Positions 22,210 to 30,903 of a stretch of DNA of 36,156 nucleotides are shown here, in pieces; the stretch's first letter is position 1; every line of letters begins with the position of its first letter. A program made the position numbers and the translations under genes. The notes under the pieces are model-generated. The model saw only the letters and a program-made list of their open reading frames with translations. It did no database searches and was not told the DNA's origin. The DNA comes from Elusimicrobia bacterium GWC2_64_44. Lineage in GTDB: Bacteria; Elusimicrobiota; Elusimicrobia; Elusimicrobiales; UBA9959. Where the stretch lies: contig MGUG01000060.1 in the NCBI GenBank assembly GCA_001799845.1, forward strand, positions 1 through 36,156. The letters run 5' to 3'.

Positions 22210-23703
22210 ATGAAGCTGTCCCTCGCCCTGGAAAATTCCGGCCTGACGCACGCCGGACCGGACCCCGAGATCTCCTCGGTGATCAACGACTCGCGCCTGG
22301 CCGGGCCCGGCGCGCTCTTCTTCGCCCTGCCCGGGGCCAGGACCGACGGCGCTAATTTCATCAGGCAGGCCCTCGAGCGGGGCGCGGCCGCGGTGATCTC
22401 CGCCGCCGAGCCGCCGCCGGACCTGCGCGCGGCCTTCCCCGCCGCGCCGCTGCTCAAGGCGGGGGAGATCTCCGCCGCGCTCTCCGTCATAGCCGCGAAT
22501 TTCTACGGCCGCCCCTCCAGGAAGCTGAAGGTCTTCGGCATTACCGGCACCAAGGGCAAGACCACCACCGCCTACCTGCTGGAAAGCGCCCTGCGGCAGG
22601 CCGGCTCCCGCCCGGGCGTCATCGGCACCATAGACTACCGCATCGACGGCCGTGTGCTGGCCGCGGCCGCCAATACCACGCCGCTGGCCCACACGCTGCA
22701 GGAACTGCTGGCCAAGATGGTGGCGGCAGACTCGCTTGCCGCCGTGATGGAAGTCTCCTCGCACGCCCTCGCGCTGGGCCGGGTGGAGGACGTGGAGTTC
22801 GACTGCGCCGTCTTCACCAACCTGCAGCGCGACCACCTGGACTTCCACAAGGACCGGGAAAGCTACTTCCAGGCCAAGGCCCGCCTCTTCGACCTGCTGG
22901 AGCGCTCGCCCAAGAAGGACAAGTGCGCCGTGATTAACGCCGACGACGAGCGCGCCAATTGGCTGCTGAAGAAACTCAAGGGCCGGGTAAAGACCGTCAC
23001 CTTCGGCATAGAGGAAGAGGCCGATTTCCGGGCGGAGGGCATAGAGATCCTGGAGACCATGACCAGGTTCACCCTGTGCGCCGGGGCGGAGCGCCTGCCG
23101 GTGAAACTGAACCTGCTGGGCCGCCATAACATCTACAACGCGCTGGCGGCCATCGCCGCGGCCGCCTCGGGCGGGCTGGGAGCGCGCGCCGCCGTGGACG
23201 GAGTGCAGGCGCTGGAGAACGTGCCGGGCCGCCTGGAGAGGGTGAACGCCGGGCAGGATTTCTCGGTCTTCGTGGATTACGCGCACACGGACGCCGCGCT
23301 GGAGAACGTGCTCTCGAGCCTGGGCCTGCTGCCCCACGGCCGCATCATCACCGTGTTCGGCTGCGGCGGCGACCGCGACCGCACCAAGCGCGCGCCGATG
23401 GGCGCGGTTGCCTGCGCGCTGAGCAGCCTGGCCATCATCACGAGCGACAACCCCCGCAGCGAGGACCCGCTGGCCATCATCGACGACATTTCCAAGGGCG
23501 TGATGGACAAGTACTCCAACTTCGAGATAATCCCGGACCGCAAGCGCGCCATAGAGGCGGCCATAGCGCAGGCGCGCAAGGGCGACATCGTGCTGATAGC
23601 CGGCAAAGGGCACGAGACGTACCAGGTGCTCAAGGACCAGACCGTGCATTTCAGCGACGCCGAAACCGCCGCCGCGGCGCTGAAGGAGAGGCTGCGCGAA
23701 TGA
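22210..23703 (+). CDS. murE: UDP-MurNAc-tripeptide synthetase (meso-diaminopimelate adding)
   Basis: Adds the third residue to UDP-MurNAc-L-Ala-D-Glu in peptidoglycan precursor synthesis. The 497-residue protein has the ATP loop GTKGKTTT (113-120), MEVSSHALALGRV (about 180-192), the carbamylated-lysine region FQAKARLF (K223), and FGCGGDRDRTKRAPMG. DNPRSEDP (DNPR 413-416) is the signature of enzymes that use meso-diaminopimelate rather than lysine. The stop overlaps murF (ATGA), so the two are coupled. A start-proximal TATTAT suggests independent, possibly leaderless, expression. Confidence 0.96.
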   Translation: MKLSLALENSGLTHAGPDPEISSVINDSRLAGPGALFFALPGARTDGANFIRQALERGAAAVISAAEPPPDLRAAFPAAPLLKAGEISAALSVIAANFYGRPSRKLKVFGITGTKGKTTTAYLLESALRQAGSRPGVIGTIDYRIDGRVLAAAANTTPLAHTLQELLAKMVAADSLAAVMEVSSHALALGRVEDVEFDCAVFTNLQRDHLDFHKDRESYFQAKARLFDLLERSPKKDKCAVINADDERANWLLKKLKGRVKTVTFGIEEEADFRAEGIEILETMTRFTLCAGAERLPVKLNLLGRHNIYNALAAIAAAASGGLGARAAVDGVQALENVPGRLERVNAGQDFSVFVDYAHTDAALENVLSSLGLLPHGRIITVFGCGGDRDRTKRAPMGAVACALSSLAIITSDNPRSEDPLAIIDDISKGVMDKYSNFEIIPDRKRAIEAAIAQARKGDIVLIAGKGHETYQVLKDQTVHFSDAETAAAALKERLRE

Positions 23704-25046
23704 ATTTAAGGATGACGCTGGGAGAGCTCGCCGCCGCCGTCGGCGGCCGGCTGGTCAAAGGCAGCCCGGAGGCGACCTTCGGCGGCTTTGTCACCGATAC
23801 CCGCAGGCTCAAGGCCGGGGATTTCTTCTGGGCGCTCAAAGGCGCCTCTTTCGACGCGCACGATTTCCTGCCCAATACCGTGCCGCTGGGCGTGCGCGGC
23901 TGGCTGGCGCGCGAGGACGCCCTGGCCGTGCTTAAGGACCTGCCGCCCGAGACGGTGGCGGTCAAGGACACCCTGAAAGCCCTGCAGGACCTGGCCGCCT
24001 GGCACCGGCGCCGCTTTAACATCCCCGTCGTGGCCATCACCGGTTCCAACGGCAAGAGCACTACCAAGGAGATGCTGAAGAGCGTTTTCTCGGCCGCCGG
24101 CGAGACCTGCTCCAACGCCGGGAATCTCAACAACCAGTTCGGCCTGCCGCTGTCCCTGCTGGAGCTGGGCCCGGAGCACCGGTTCGGCGTCTTCGAACTG
24201 GGGGCTTCAAAGCGGGGGGACATCAGGGAGATCGGCGAGGTCGCGCGGCCTACCTGCGGCATCATCACCAATATCGGCCCGTCGCATTTGCAGTATTTCG
24301 GCGACCTGGAGACGGTCTACGAGACCAAGACCGAGCTGGCCGGCTGCCTCGCCGAGGGCGGCAGGCTGGTCTATAACTACGACGACCGCTTCCTCTCGCG
24401 CCTCAACGGCCGGGACTTCCCCAAGCTGACCTTCGGCCGCGACCCCGGCGCCGACCTGCGGGTGCTGGAGGGCGAGCAGCTGCGCCTGGAATACGCCGGG
24501 GAGATACACGCGATACGCCTGCCGCATGCCGGCGGGCATAATTTCCTTAACGCAGCGGCCGCGGCCGGGGCGGCGCTGGCCGCCGGGCTGGATTTCGGCG
24601 CTATCCGCAAGGGCCTGGAGCGCTATACCCCGCCGCCGATGCGCCTGCAGGAACTGAAGTTCGGCGGCGCCACCGTCGTACTGGACGCCTACAATTCCAA
24701 CCCTCAGTCGGCAGCTTCGGCCATCAAGCAGGTGCTGGGCATGGCCCGGCCCCTCTATTTCATGCTCGGCGACATGAAGGAGCTGGGCCAGCATTCCGCC
24801 CACTACCATACCGACCTCGGGGCCGCGCTGGCCCATACCGGCGCCGAGCGCGTCTTCCTGGCCGGACCTGAAATGAAGCCGGCCGTCGAGGCCTACATGA
24901 AGGCGGGCGGCTGCTGCGCGGTCTACGCGGAAACGCTGGACGGCTGGCTGGACGAGGCCCGCGCCCTCATCAAGGCCGGCAAGGGCACCTTCCTCGTAAA
25001 GGCCTCCCGCTCCATGAAGTTCGAGCGCATCGTAGAGGGCCTGTAA
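23700..25046 (+). CDS. murF: UDP-MurNAc-tripeptide D-alanyl-D-alanine ligase
   Basis: Attaches D-Ala-D-Ala to the tripeptide to make the UDP-MurNAc pentapeptide. The 448-residue protein has the N-terminal SLTxDTR-like GGFVTDTRRLKAGDFFWALKG (about 28-48) and the ATP loop GSNGKSTTKEML (115-126). NAGNLNNQFGLPLSLLEL, TNIGPSHLQYFG, and DAYNSNPQSAASAI in the C-terminal domain are also present. It starts inside the murE stop. It is the last cell-wall gene before the block is interrupted by proS, tldD and tldE. Confidence 0.96.
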   Translation: MNLRMTLGELAAAVGGRLVKGSPEATFGGFVTDTRRLKAGDFFWALKGASFDAHDFLPNTVPLGVRGWLAREDALAVLKDLPPETVAVKDTLKALQDLAAWHRRRFNIPVVAITGSNGKSTTKEMLKSVFSAAGETCSNAGNLNNQFGLPLSLLELGPEHRFGVFELGASKRGDIREIGEVARPTCGIITNIGPSHLQYFGDLETVYETKTELAGCLAEGGRLVYNYDDRFLSRLNGRDFPKLTFGRDPGADLRVLEGEQLRLEYAGEIHAIRLPHAGGHNFLNAAAAAGAALAAGLDFGAIRKGLERYTPPPMRLQELKFGGATVVLDAYNSNPQSAASAIKQVLGMARPLYFMLGDMKELGQHSAHYHTDLGAALAHTGAERVFLAGPEMKPAVEAYMKAGGCCAVYAETLDGWLDEARALIKAGKGTFLVKASRSMKFERIVEGL

Positions 25047-25079
25047 GAATTACAATAGAACGTCTCCAAGGATCTAACT

Positions 25080-26627
25080 ATGAATAAACCCGCCAAAACA
25101 GAACCGAACGCCATCGCCACCCGCGCGCAGGACTACTCCCAGTGGTACCTAGACGTGATCAAGAAAGCCACGCTGGCCGAGCACTCCGCCGTGCGCGGCT
25201 GCATGGTGATCCGCCCGCACGGCTACGCCATCTGGGAGAAGATGCAGCGCGAGCTCGACGACAGGTTCAAGGCCACCGGCCACGAGAACGCCTATTTCCC
25301 GCTGTTCATCCCGCTGTCCTTCCTGGCCAAGGAGGAAAAGCACGCCTCCGGCTTCGCCAAGGAATGCGCGGTCATCACGCACCACCGCCTTAAGTCCATC
25401 AACGGCGAGATCGTGCCGGACCCCGAGTCCAAGCTCGAAGAGCCGTTGGTGGTGCGCCCGACCAGCGAAACCATCATCTGGGACCAGTACAAGAACTGGA
25501 TCCAGAGCTACCGAGACCTGCCGCTGCTGATCAACCAGTGGGCCAACGTGGTCCGCTGGGAAATGCGCACGCGCCTGTTCCTGCGCACCGCCGAGTTCCT
25601 GTGGCAGGAAGGCCACACCGCCCACGCGACCGAGGTCGAAGCGCTGGAGGAGACCGCCCGCATGCTGGAGGTCTACGCCGAATTCTCCGAGAACGTCATG
25701 GCCGTGCCCGTGATCAAGGGCCACAAGACCGAGGGAGAGCGCTTCGCCGGCGCGCTCGACACGCTCTGCATCGAGGGCATGATGCAGGACGGCAAAGCCC
25801 TGCAGATGGGCACCAGCCATTACCTGGGCCAGAACTTCTCCAAGGCCGCCGACGTGAAGTTCCAGAACAAGGACGGCCAGCTGGAATACGTGTACGCCAC
25901 CAGCTGGGGCGTCAGCACGCGCCTGGTGGGCGCGCTGATCATGACCCATTCCGACGACGCCGGCCTGGTGCTGCCGCCCAAGCTCGCGCCGATCCAGGTA
26001 GTGATAGTCCCGATCTACAAGAGCGACGAAGAGCGCGCCAAGACCGTGGAGGAGGCGAAGAAGGTCTTCGCCGAGCTCAAGGCCCTGGGCGTGGCCGTGA
26101 AGCTCGACGACCGCGACGGCATCATGCCCGGCGCCAAGTACTACGAGTGGGAAGGCAAGGGCGTCCCGCTGCGCATCGAGATAGGCCCCAAGGACCTGGA
26201 GAAGGGTTCGCTCTGCGTCGCGCGCCGCTTCGTCTCCGACATCCCCGGCGAGACGCCCGAGGCGCAGCGCAAGCGCCGCAAGGCCTTCCTGCCGCGCGCC
26301 GAGGCCATAGCCTCCATCGTGCCGACGCTTGAAGCGATGCAGAAAGAGCTGCTCGAGAAGGCGCGGGCTTTCAGGACCGCGCGCACGCGCACGATCGACA
26401 AGCTCGAGGACTACGAGAAATTCTTCAAGGACGAGGGCGGCGGCTTCGCCTGGGTGCACTGGGCCGGCACGCCCGCGCAGGAAGAGGAGATGGCCAAGCG
26501 CTTCGAGACCAGCATCCGCTGCCTGCCGTTCGAGGACCAGGTGCCGGCCGAAGCCAGGGGAGAGGGCAAGTGCATCCTCACCGGCCAGCCGTCCAAACTG
26601 CGCGTCCTGATGGCCAAGTCTTACTGA
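25080..26627 (+). CDS. proS: Prolyl-tRNA synthetase, eukaryote/archaeal-like type
   Basis: Class II synthetase charging tRNA-Pro, 515 residues. It lacks the large editing insertion of the standard bacterial form. Landmarks include [37 protein letters not shown], the motif 2 region [39 protein letters not shown] and [27 protein letters not shown]. The C-terminal extension ends in tyrosine (AKSY), as in this subclass. The ATG has AAGGA seven nt upstream. A TACAAT box at 25051 could serve as a promoter. It lies 33 nt after murF, inside the otherwise cell-wall cluster. Confidence 0.95.
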   Translation: MNKPAKTEPNAIATRAQDYSQWYLDVIKKATLAEHSAVRGCMVIRPHGYAIWEKMQRELDDRFKATGHENAYFPLFIPLSFLAKEEKHASGFAKECAVITHHRLKSINGEIVPDPESKLEEPLVVRPTSETIIWDQYKNWIQSYRDLPLLINQWANVVRWEMRTRLFLRTAEFLWQEGHTAHATEVEALEETARMLEVYAEFSENVMAVPVIKGHKTEGERFAGALDTLCIEGMMQDGKALQMGTSHYLGQNFSKAADVKFQNKDGQLEYVYATSWGVSTRLVGALIMTHSDDAGLVLPPKLAPIQVVIVPIYKSDEERAKTVEEAKKVFAELKALGVAVKLDDRDGIMPGAKYYEWEGKGVPLRIEIGPKDLEKGSLCVARRFVSDIPGETPEAQRKRRKAFLPRAEAIASIVPTLEAMQKELLEKARAFRTARTRTIDKLEDYEKFFKDEGGGFAWVHWAGTPAQEEEMAKRFETSIRCLPFEDQVPAEARGEGKCILTGQPSKLRVLMAKSY

Positions 26628-26650
26628 CGGCTTACACGGGAGACCGAACA

Positions 26651-26676
26651 GAACCGCCGGGGAAACCCGGCGGTTC
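26651..26676 (+). terminator. GC-rich hairpin after proS
   Basis: The 11-bp stem GAACCGCCGGG (26651-26661) pairs with CCCGGCGGTTC (26666-26676) around a GAAA loop. The T-run (CTTTT) is 12 nt further on, so it is an atypical terminator. Its core is nearly identical to the hairpin at 29422-29447, and the two bracket tldD-tldE. Confidence 0.6.
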
Positions 26677-26690
26677 CGCATTGCGGCTTT

Positions 26691-26699
26691 TGGTAGAAT
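26691..26699 (+). promoter_or_regulatory. Possible extended -10 promoter of tldD
   Basis: TGGTAGAAT (TG, one base, TAGAAT) fits an extended -10 element. Transcription would start near 26706, leaving a leader of about 30 nt that contains the AGGGGG ribosome binding site. No -35 is recognisable. Confidence 0.4.
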
Positions 26700-26736
26700 G
26701 TTACCAGGGTTTCATAGCCGCGCAGGGGGAAAAACG

Positions 26737-28104
26737 ATGCTCGACAAGATCAAAACGATGCTGGGCCGCATAGAAGCGGACTATGCAGACGTGCGCCATG
26801 AATTAAAGAAAGAGACGGCGGTGGTATTCAATGGCAAGGAGTTGACCCGCGTCACCACTAACTCGACGGACGGGTTCGTAATGAGGGCCCTCCATAAAGG
26901 CGGCTTCTCCTCGGTGGCGTTCACCCGCCCGGAAGATGCGCTGAAAGCGGCCGCGGCCCTTATGGAGAACGCCCGGCTGCTGGCGCGCAGCGTTAAAACA
27001 CCTGCGCGGCTGGCCCCCGTACCGGCGGTCAAAGAATATTTCCGCCCGGAAATGTCCGAAAACCCGGCCGCCGTGAGCCTGGAGGAAAAGATAGCGATAG
27101 CGCGCGCTTACAATGCGATACCGCTTAAAAACCCGAGGGTAGTCTCCACGAACCTGATGTACAGCGAAACATCCCGCGACAAGCATTTCGTTTCCACCGA
27201 AGGGACCGAGCTGAGGGAGGAACTGGTCACCGTCTCCTTCTCCGGCATGGCCACGGCCAAGGACGGCGCGCTGACCCAGAGCATCAACTTCATGCTCGGG
27301 GGAAGCGACGGCTTTTCCACGATAAGGAACCGGGACCAGGTTTTAACGGAGCGCACGGAGCTGCTGGACCGCATGCTTTCGGCCAAGCCGGTGACCGGCG
27401 GGACCTATAGCGTCCTGCTCGACCACGAGCTGGGCGGGGTCTTTACCCACGAAGCCTTCGGGCATTTTTCAGAAGGCGACATAGTGGAGAACATGCCGGA
27501 GCTGCGCAGGAAGATGCATCTGGGCGCGCCGTTGGGCAGCCCCGCGGTCACGATAGTTGACGACCCTACCCTGCCGCACCAACTGGGTTTCTACAAGTAC
27601 GACGACGAGGGCGTGCGGGCCAGGCGGGTCGAACTGATGAAGAACGGCACGCTTTGCGGCCGGCTGCACTCGCGGCGCACCGCTGCGGCCTTCGGCGAAC
27701 CGCCCACCGGGCATTGCGTGGCCGAGGACTACCGCTTCGCCCCCATGGTGAGGATGGGAACGATAATGATACTGCCGGACCCGGCCATGAACCTGGAGAG
27801 GCTGCTCGCGAAGCTCGGAGACGGGCTCTACCTCTGCGGCTCGAAGGGCGGCCAGACTTCCGGCGAAAATTTCACGTTCGGCGCGGCATACGGCTTCGAG
27901 GTGAAGGGCGGCAGGATCGCCGGAATGGTGAGAGACATCAACATCATGGGGAACCTCTTCTCGACGCTGAAGAACATAGCCGCGGTGGGCGGTGACGTGC
28001 ATCTTTCCGAGCGCGGCGGCTGCGGCAAAGGCCAGACCAACATCCGGTCCTGCCACGGCGGGCCGCAGGTACTCATCAATAACGCCGTAGTGGGGGGGAA
28101 ATAA
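26737..28104 (+). CDS. tldD: Metalloprotease TldD
   Basis: Catalytic zinc subunit of the TldD-TldE heterodimer, a cytoplasmic protease that degrades unfolded peptides and trims modified peptide leaders and some antitoxins. The HExxxH motif HEAFGH is at 238-243 (GGVFTHEAFGHFSEGD). The C-terminal block GSKGGQTSGENFTFGAAYGFEVKGGRI is also typical. The ATG at 26737 with AGGGGGAAAAACG upstream is preferred; an in-frame ATG at 26698 would add 13 untypical residues and overlap the predicted -10. At 455 residues it is close to family size. It is coupled to tldE by a 1-nt overlap (TAATG). Confidence 0.92.
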   Translation: MLDKIKTMLGRIEADYADVRHELKKETAVVFNGKELTRVTTNSTDGFVMRALHKGGFSSVAFTRPEDALKAAAALMENARLLARSVKTPARLAPVPAVKEYFRPEMSENPAAVSLEEKIAIARAYNAIPLKNPRVVSTNLMYSETSRDKHFVSTEGTELREELVTVSFSGMATAKDGALTQSINFMLGGSDGFSTIRNRDQVLTERTELLDRMLSAKPVTGGTYSVLLDHELGGVFTHEAFGHFSEGDIVENMPELRRKMHLGAPLGSPAVTIVDDPTLPHQLGFYKYDDEGVRARRVELMKNGTLCGRLHSRRTAAAFGEPPTGHCVAEDYRFAPMVRMGTIMILPDPAMNLERLLAKLGDGLYLCGSKGGQTSGENFTFGAAYGFEVKGGRIAGMVRDINIMGNLFSTLKNIAAVGGDVHLSERGGCGKGQTNIRSCHGGPQVLINNAVVGGK

Positions 28105-29402
28105 TGCAAAAGCTCATAGAGTGCGCGGCGGCCGCGGGCGCCGAATTCGAGATCTATTCCTGCTCCTCCGAAAAGAAGAACGTAACCATAGAGAACGGAG
28201 AGCTGAGGGAAGCGGAATGCAGCCTGACCTCGGGCGTAAGCCTGAGGCTGCTCAGGGACGGCCTCTACGGCTTCGCCTACACGAAGAATCTCGGCGACCC
28301 CGCCGGCCTGGTAGACAACGCCCTGGCCTCGATGAAGGCCGGCGTGGAGGCGAAGTTCTCTTTTCCGAAAACGGCCGGGCTGAAGCCGCTCAGGACCTAT
28401 TCTGAAAAAGCCGAAGAGCTCACCTCCTCCGACCTGCTGCAGGAGGCCTCCCGGACACGGGACATCCTGGCCAGGCGCACGAAGGGTCAGATAAATACCG
28501 GGGCGGCGGCGGTCACCGGCGCCTGCCGCATTTTCAATTCCTCCGGCACCGACCTGGAGTGGAAGGAATCCTCGGTAACCGCTTACGGCAGCGTGGTCTC
28601 TGACGGCGGGGACACCTATGCCGAAGCGGACTGCGGGCTGGACCGGGCCTCCATCCCGGAAACCAGGCTGGACGCAGCCGCGGCCCTGTTCGAGGCCGGC
28701 CGCCGCGAGGTGAGCCCGAAACCCGGCAGGCACAAAGTGCTGTTCATGCCGGAGGCCATGCACACCCTGCTGTGGCGCCTGCAGAGCGGCGCCAGCGGGC
28801 AAAGTCTTTACCAGAAGACCACGCCGCTGGCGGGCAAAGAGGGGCATCGCCTGTTCCCGGAGATCCTGACCGTGCGGAACAACCCGCTCAACGACGCCAT
28901 CCCCGGGGCGCGGGCCGTGGACGACGAGGGCACGCCCTGCTCCGACTTCCCGGTAATAGAAAAGGGCGTTTTCAAGGGCTTCTATTACGACCTGAATTAC
29001 GCGGCCAAGAGCGGGGCAAGACCTTCCGGGCACGGCTTCCGGCGCACCATGTGGGGCGGCGATACCGTCGCCATAAGACCGCTGCCCTACCTGGGCCATT
29101 TATACTTCGATAAGGGGGATAAGACCTTCGACGAACTCCTGCGCGAGATGGGCACAGGCCTGGTGGTTTTCGGCGCGCTGGGCGCGCACAGCGGAAACAT
29201 CCCCAACGGGGACTTTTCGATAGGGCTCGCGCCGGGGCTCTATGTGGAGAACGGGGCGGTGGCCGGCAAGGCGAAGGACACCATGGTCTCCGGCAATATC
29301 TACGACATGATGACCCGAATGATAGCCGCCGGCTGCGAGGCGTCCCCGGTCCTGGGCAATAACCCGCCGGTGCTCTTCGACGGCCTGAACGTGGCCTGCT
29401 GA
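28104..29402 (+). CDS. tldE: TldE/PmbA subunit of the TldD-TldE protease
   Basis: Non-catalytic partner of TldD, 432 residues, homologous to it but without the HExxxH zinc site. Landmarks include the N-terminal ENGELREAECSLTSGVSLRLL, RAVDDEGTPCSDFPVIEKGVFKGFYYDL, and MGTGLVVFGALGAHSGNIPNGDFSIGL. It starts at the ATG overlapping the tldD stop. The pair is bracketed by similar hairpins and followed by a convergent cysteine peptidase gene, giving a small protease island within the cell-wall cluster. Confidence 0.92.
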   Translation: MQKLIECAAAAGAEFEIYSCSSEKKNVTIENGELREAECSLTSGVSLRLLRDGLYGFAYTKNLGDPAGLVDNALASMKAGVEAKFSFPKTAGLKPLRTYSEKAEELTSSDLLQEASRTRDILARRTKGQINTGAAAVTGACRIFNSSGTDLEWKESSVTAYGSVVSDGGDTYAEADCGLDRASIPETRLDAAAALFEAGRREVSPKPGRHKVLFMPEAMHTLLWRLQSGASGQSLYQKTTPLAGKEGHRLFPEILTVRNNPLNDAIPGARAVDDEGTPCSDFPVIEKGVFKGFYYDLNYAAKSGARPSGHGFRRTMWGGDTVAIRPLPYLGHLYFDKGDKTFDELLREMGTGLVVFGALGAHSGNIPNGDFSIGLAPGLYVENGAVAGKAKDTMVSGNIYDMMTRMIAAGCEASPVLGNNPPVLFDGLNVAC

Positions 29403-29421
29403 AGCTGCCCCGCAAAAGCGA

Positions 29422-29447
29422 AAGACCGCCGGGAAACCGGCGGTCTT
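29422..29447. terminator. Hairpin between convergent tldE and clostripain-family gene
   Basis: Stem AAGACCGCCGG (29422-29432) pairs with CCGGCGGTCTT (29437-29447) around GAAA; an outer CCGCAAA/TTTGCGG pairing (29410-29456) extends it. T-runs are short on both sides (CTTT plus strand, TCGCTTTT minus strand). A bidirectional terminator is the simplest reading. Confidence 0.7.
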
Positions 29448-29468
29448 GCTTTGCGGACCAGGGCGCGC

Positions 29469-30767
29469 CTATCTTTTGGAATTTACTACCGCCTTCACCA
29501 TCTCGTCCCACTGCGTGGCGGCGGAGAAGCCCAGGTATTCGTACTTGGGCTTGTAGTTCATATAGAAGAGCGGGAAGTGGACGGAGATCCCGTTGGCGTT
29601 CTTGGACTTGTAGCCCAGCGCGTCGTTGCGCAGCACGAACTTCCCGGAGAGGTGGACTATCACGTCCTTCGCTGCTTCTTTTACCGCGGGGGTGGGGGAA
29701 TTGTCGTAGTACAGCTGCATCACCTGGTACAGGTCGCGCGCATCCTCGTCGTCGAAGGCCCGCAGGCCCCACTTCTTCTCGTGGTAGAGTGCCATGTCGG
29801 CCGGTGAGGCGAGCACCAGGCGGGCGAACTTGTCCAGCTTAGCGGCCAGTTCCGTGGCCGCGGACGGGCGCACTATGGACATAGTCACGGACATCTTCTG
29901 CGTCCCGAAATAAAACTCGGAGAAGCCCTTCATGACGGCCTGCGCCGCGGCGAAGCCGTCTCCCGGGGCGGCCTGCAGCGCCTTCAGGAAGACCTCGTAG
30001 TTGTACCCGCTGCCCGGCGTGGTCTCCTGCGAGCCCACCACGTACTCAGCCGAGTCGCGCAGGTCGTAAACCACCTCCACGGTCTGCATCAGGCAGGCGT
30101 CCGAGGCGTACACGTTCACGCCGCCGCCGGCCTTGATGGCCGCGGCCAGCTCTGCCGGGGCGATGTGGTGGCCGGAGGGCTCGTCGTAGGAAATGCCCTT
30201 GGCCGCGCCGGGGGGAGGCTTCACGCCGCGCCAGCCGCTGCCGTGGCCGCCGACTATCAGCATATATTTGCGCGCCGGGTAATTGGCCTTGCCCCAGGCG
30301 ATGAACTCGGCCAAATGCTTCCAGTCGCCCATGTCGGCGTCGGGGAAATGCGCGAGCACGGGAGAATTGATCCTGAGCGGGTCGGCGTCCTTCACCATCA
30401 GGAAGCGGCGAGAGCCGGTCCAGTCGGCCTGCGGCGGCGCAGGCTCCTGCACGCTCGAGAAAGGGTTGAAGTCCGGCTCGGTGACGATGCGGGCCATCTC
30501 CACCACGACGTTGACCTTGCCGTCAGAGCCCGCGGCCTCCATCTCGTTGACGTCCTTGATGGCCTCAAGGCCCAGGTTATTGCGGGCGCTCACGTAGATC
30601 AGCACGGTCCACTCTTTCGTGGAGGGCCTGGAGGGGGCGGGCGGCTCCGCGCTCTCTACGGCCGGCAGGTCCGCCGCGCCGAGCGCTTCCAGCGGCACGG
30701 CGCGCGCGGGGATGGCGGATAGCAGAACTACACAAGCCAGGGCGGGCGGCAAAAGGAGTTTCTTCAC
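29469..30767 (-). CDS. Secreted clostripain-family (C11) cysteine peptidase
   Basis: A 432-residue predicted exported cysteine protease of the caspase-like clan. From the GTG at 30767 it has a signal peptide (KKLLLPPALACVVLLSAIPARA), then the C11 domain with WTVLIYVSARNNL (about 53-65). The catalytic His is at about 175 (IVGGHGSGWRG) and the catalytic Cys at about 225 (YASDACLMQTVEVVYDL). The family prefers basic residues at the cleavage site. An upstream ATG at 30857 is in frame, but its extra 30 residues would bury the signal peptide and overlap a perfect TATAAT, so the GTG start is preferred. It is the only minus-strand gene in the dcw region. Confidence 0.88.
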   Translation of the reverse strand: MKKLLLPPALACVVLLSAIPARAVPLEALGAADLPAVESAEPPAPSRPSTKEWTVLIYVSARNNLGLEAIKDVNEMEAAGSDGKVNVVVEMARIVTEPDFNPFSSVQEPAPPQADWTGSRRFLMVKDADPLRINSPVLAHFPDADMGDWKHLAEFIAWGKANYPARKYMLIVGGHGSGWRGVKPPPGAAKGISYDEPSGHHIAPAELAAAIKAGGGVNVYASDACLMQTVEVVYDLRDSAEYVVGSQETTPGSGYNYEVFLKALQAAPGDGFAAAQAVMKGFSEFYFGTQKMSVTMSIVRPSAATELAAKLDKFARLVLASPADMALYHEKKWGLRAFDDEDARDLYQVMQLYYDNSPTPAVKEAAKDVIVHLSGKFVLRNDALGYKSKNANGISVHFPLFYMNYKPKYEYLGFSAATQWDEMVKAVVNSKR

Positions 30768-30773
30768 GCTTAT

Positions 30774-30779
30774 ATTATA
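30774..30779 (-). promoter_or_regulatory. -10 box immediately upstream of the clostripain-family gene (leaderless candidate)
   Basis: On the minus strand a perfect TATAAT is followed by ATAAGC and then the GTG start at 30767. This spacing would put the transcript start at the initiation codon. There is no Shine-Dalgarno sequence and no clear -35. Confidence 0.5.
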
Positions 30780-30841
30780 GCGCCGGCCGCTCCCGCCCCG
30801 CATGGGCAATAGGGGGAATGGCGTTCTGGGCCCTTCGGGAA

Positions 30842-30870
30842 AAGACAAGGGCCTCAAAAATTATTAAAAT
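30842..30870 (+). promoter_or_regulatory. Possible promoter of mraY-murG
   Basis: AAGACA (30842-30847), 17 nt and TAAAAT (30865-30870) give a moderate sigma70-type match in an A/T-rich island upstream of mraY. Since a convergent-then-divergent gene separates mraY from murF, the mraY block needs its own promoter, and this is the best candidate. Confidence 0.4.
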
Positions 30871-30903
30871 ATAGATATCAATCGCGGCCGCACCAGGGAG
30901 ACT

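Noticed and set aside
20380..23649. Antisense open frame of more than 1000 codons opposite ftsI and murE
   Set aside because: It mirrors the third-position G/C bias of the real genes, has no recognisable domain and a low-complexity Gly/Ala/Arg/Val/His/Gln composition; it is a shadow of high G+C coding sequence.
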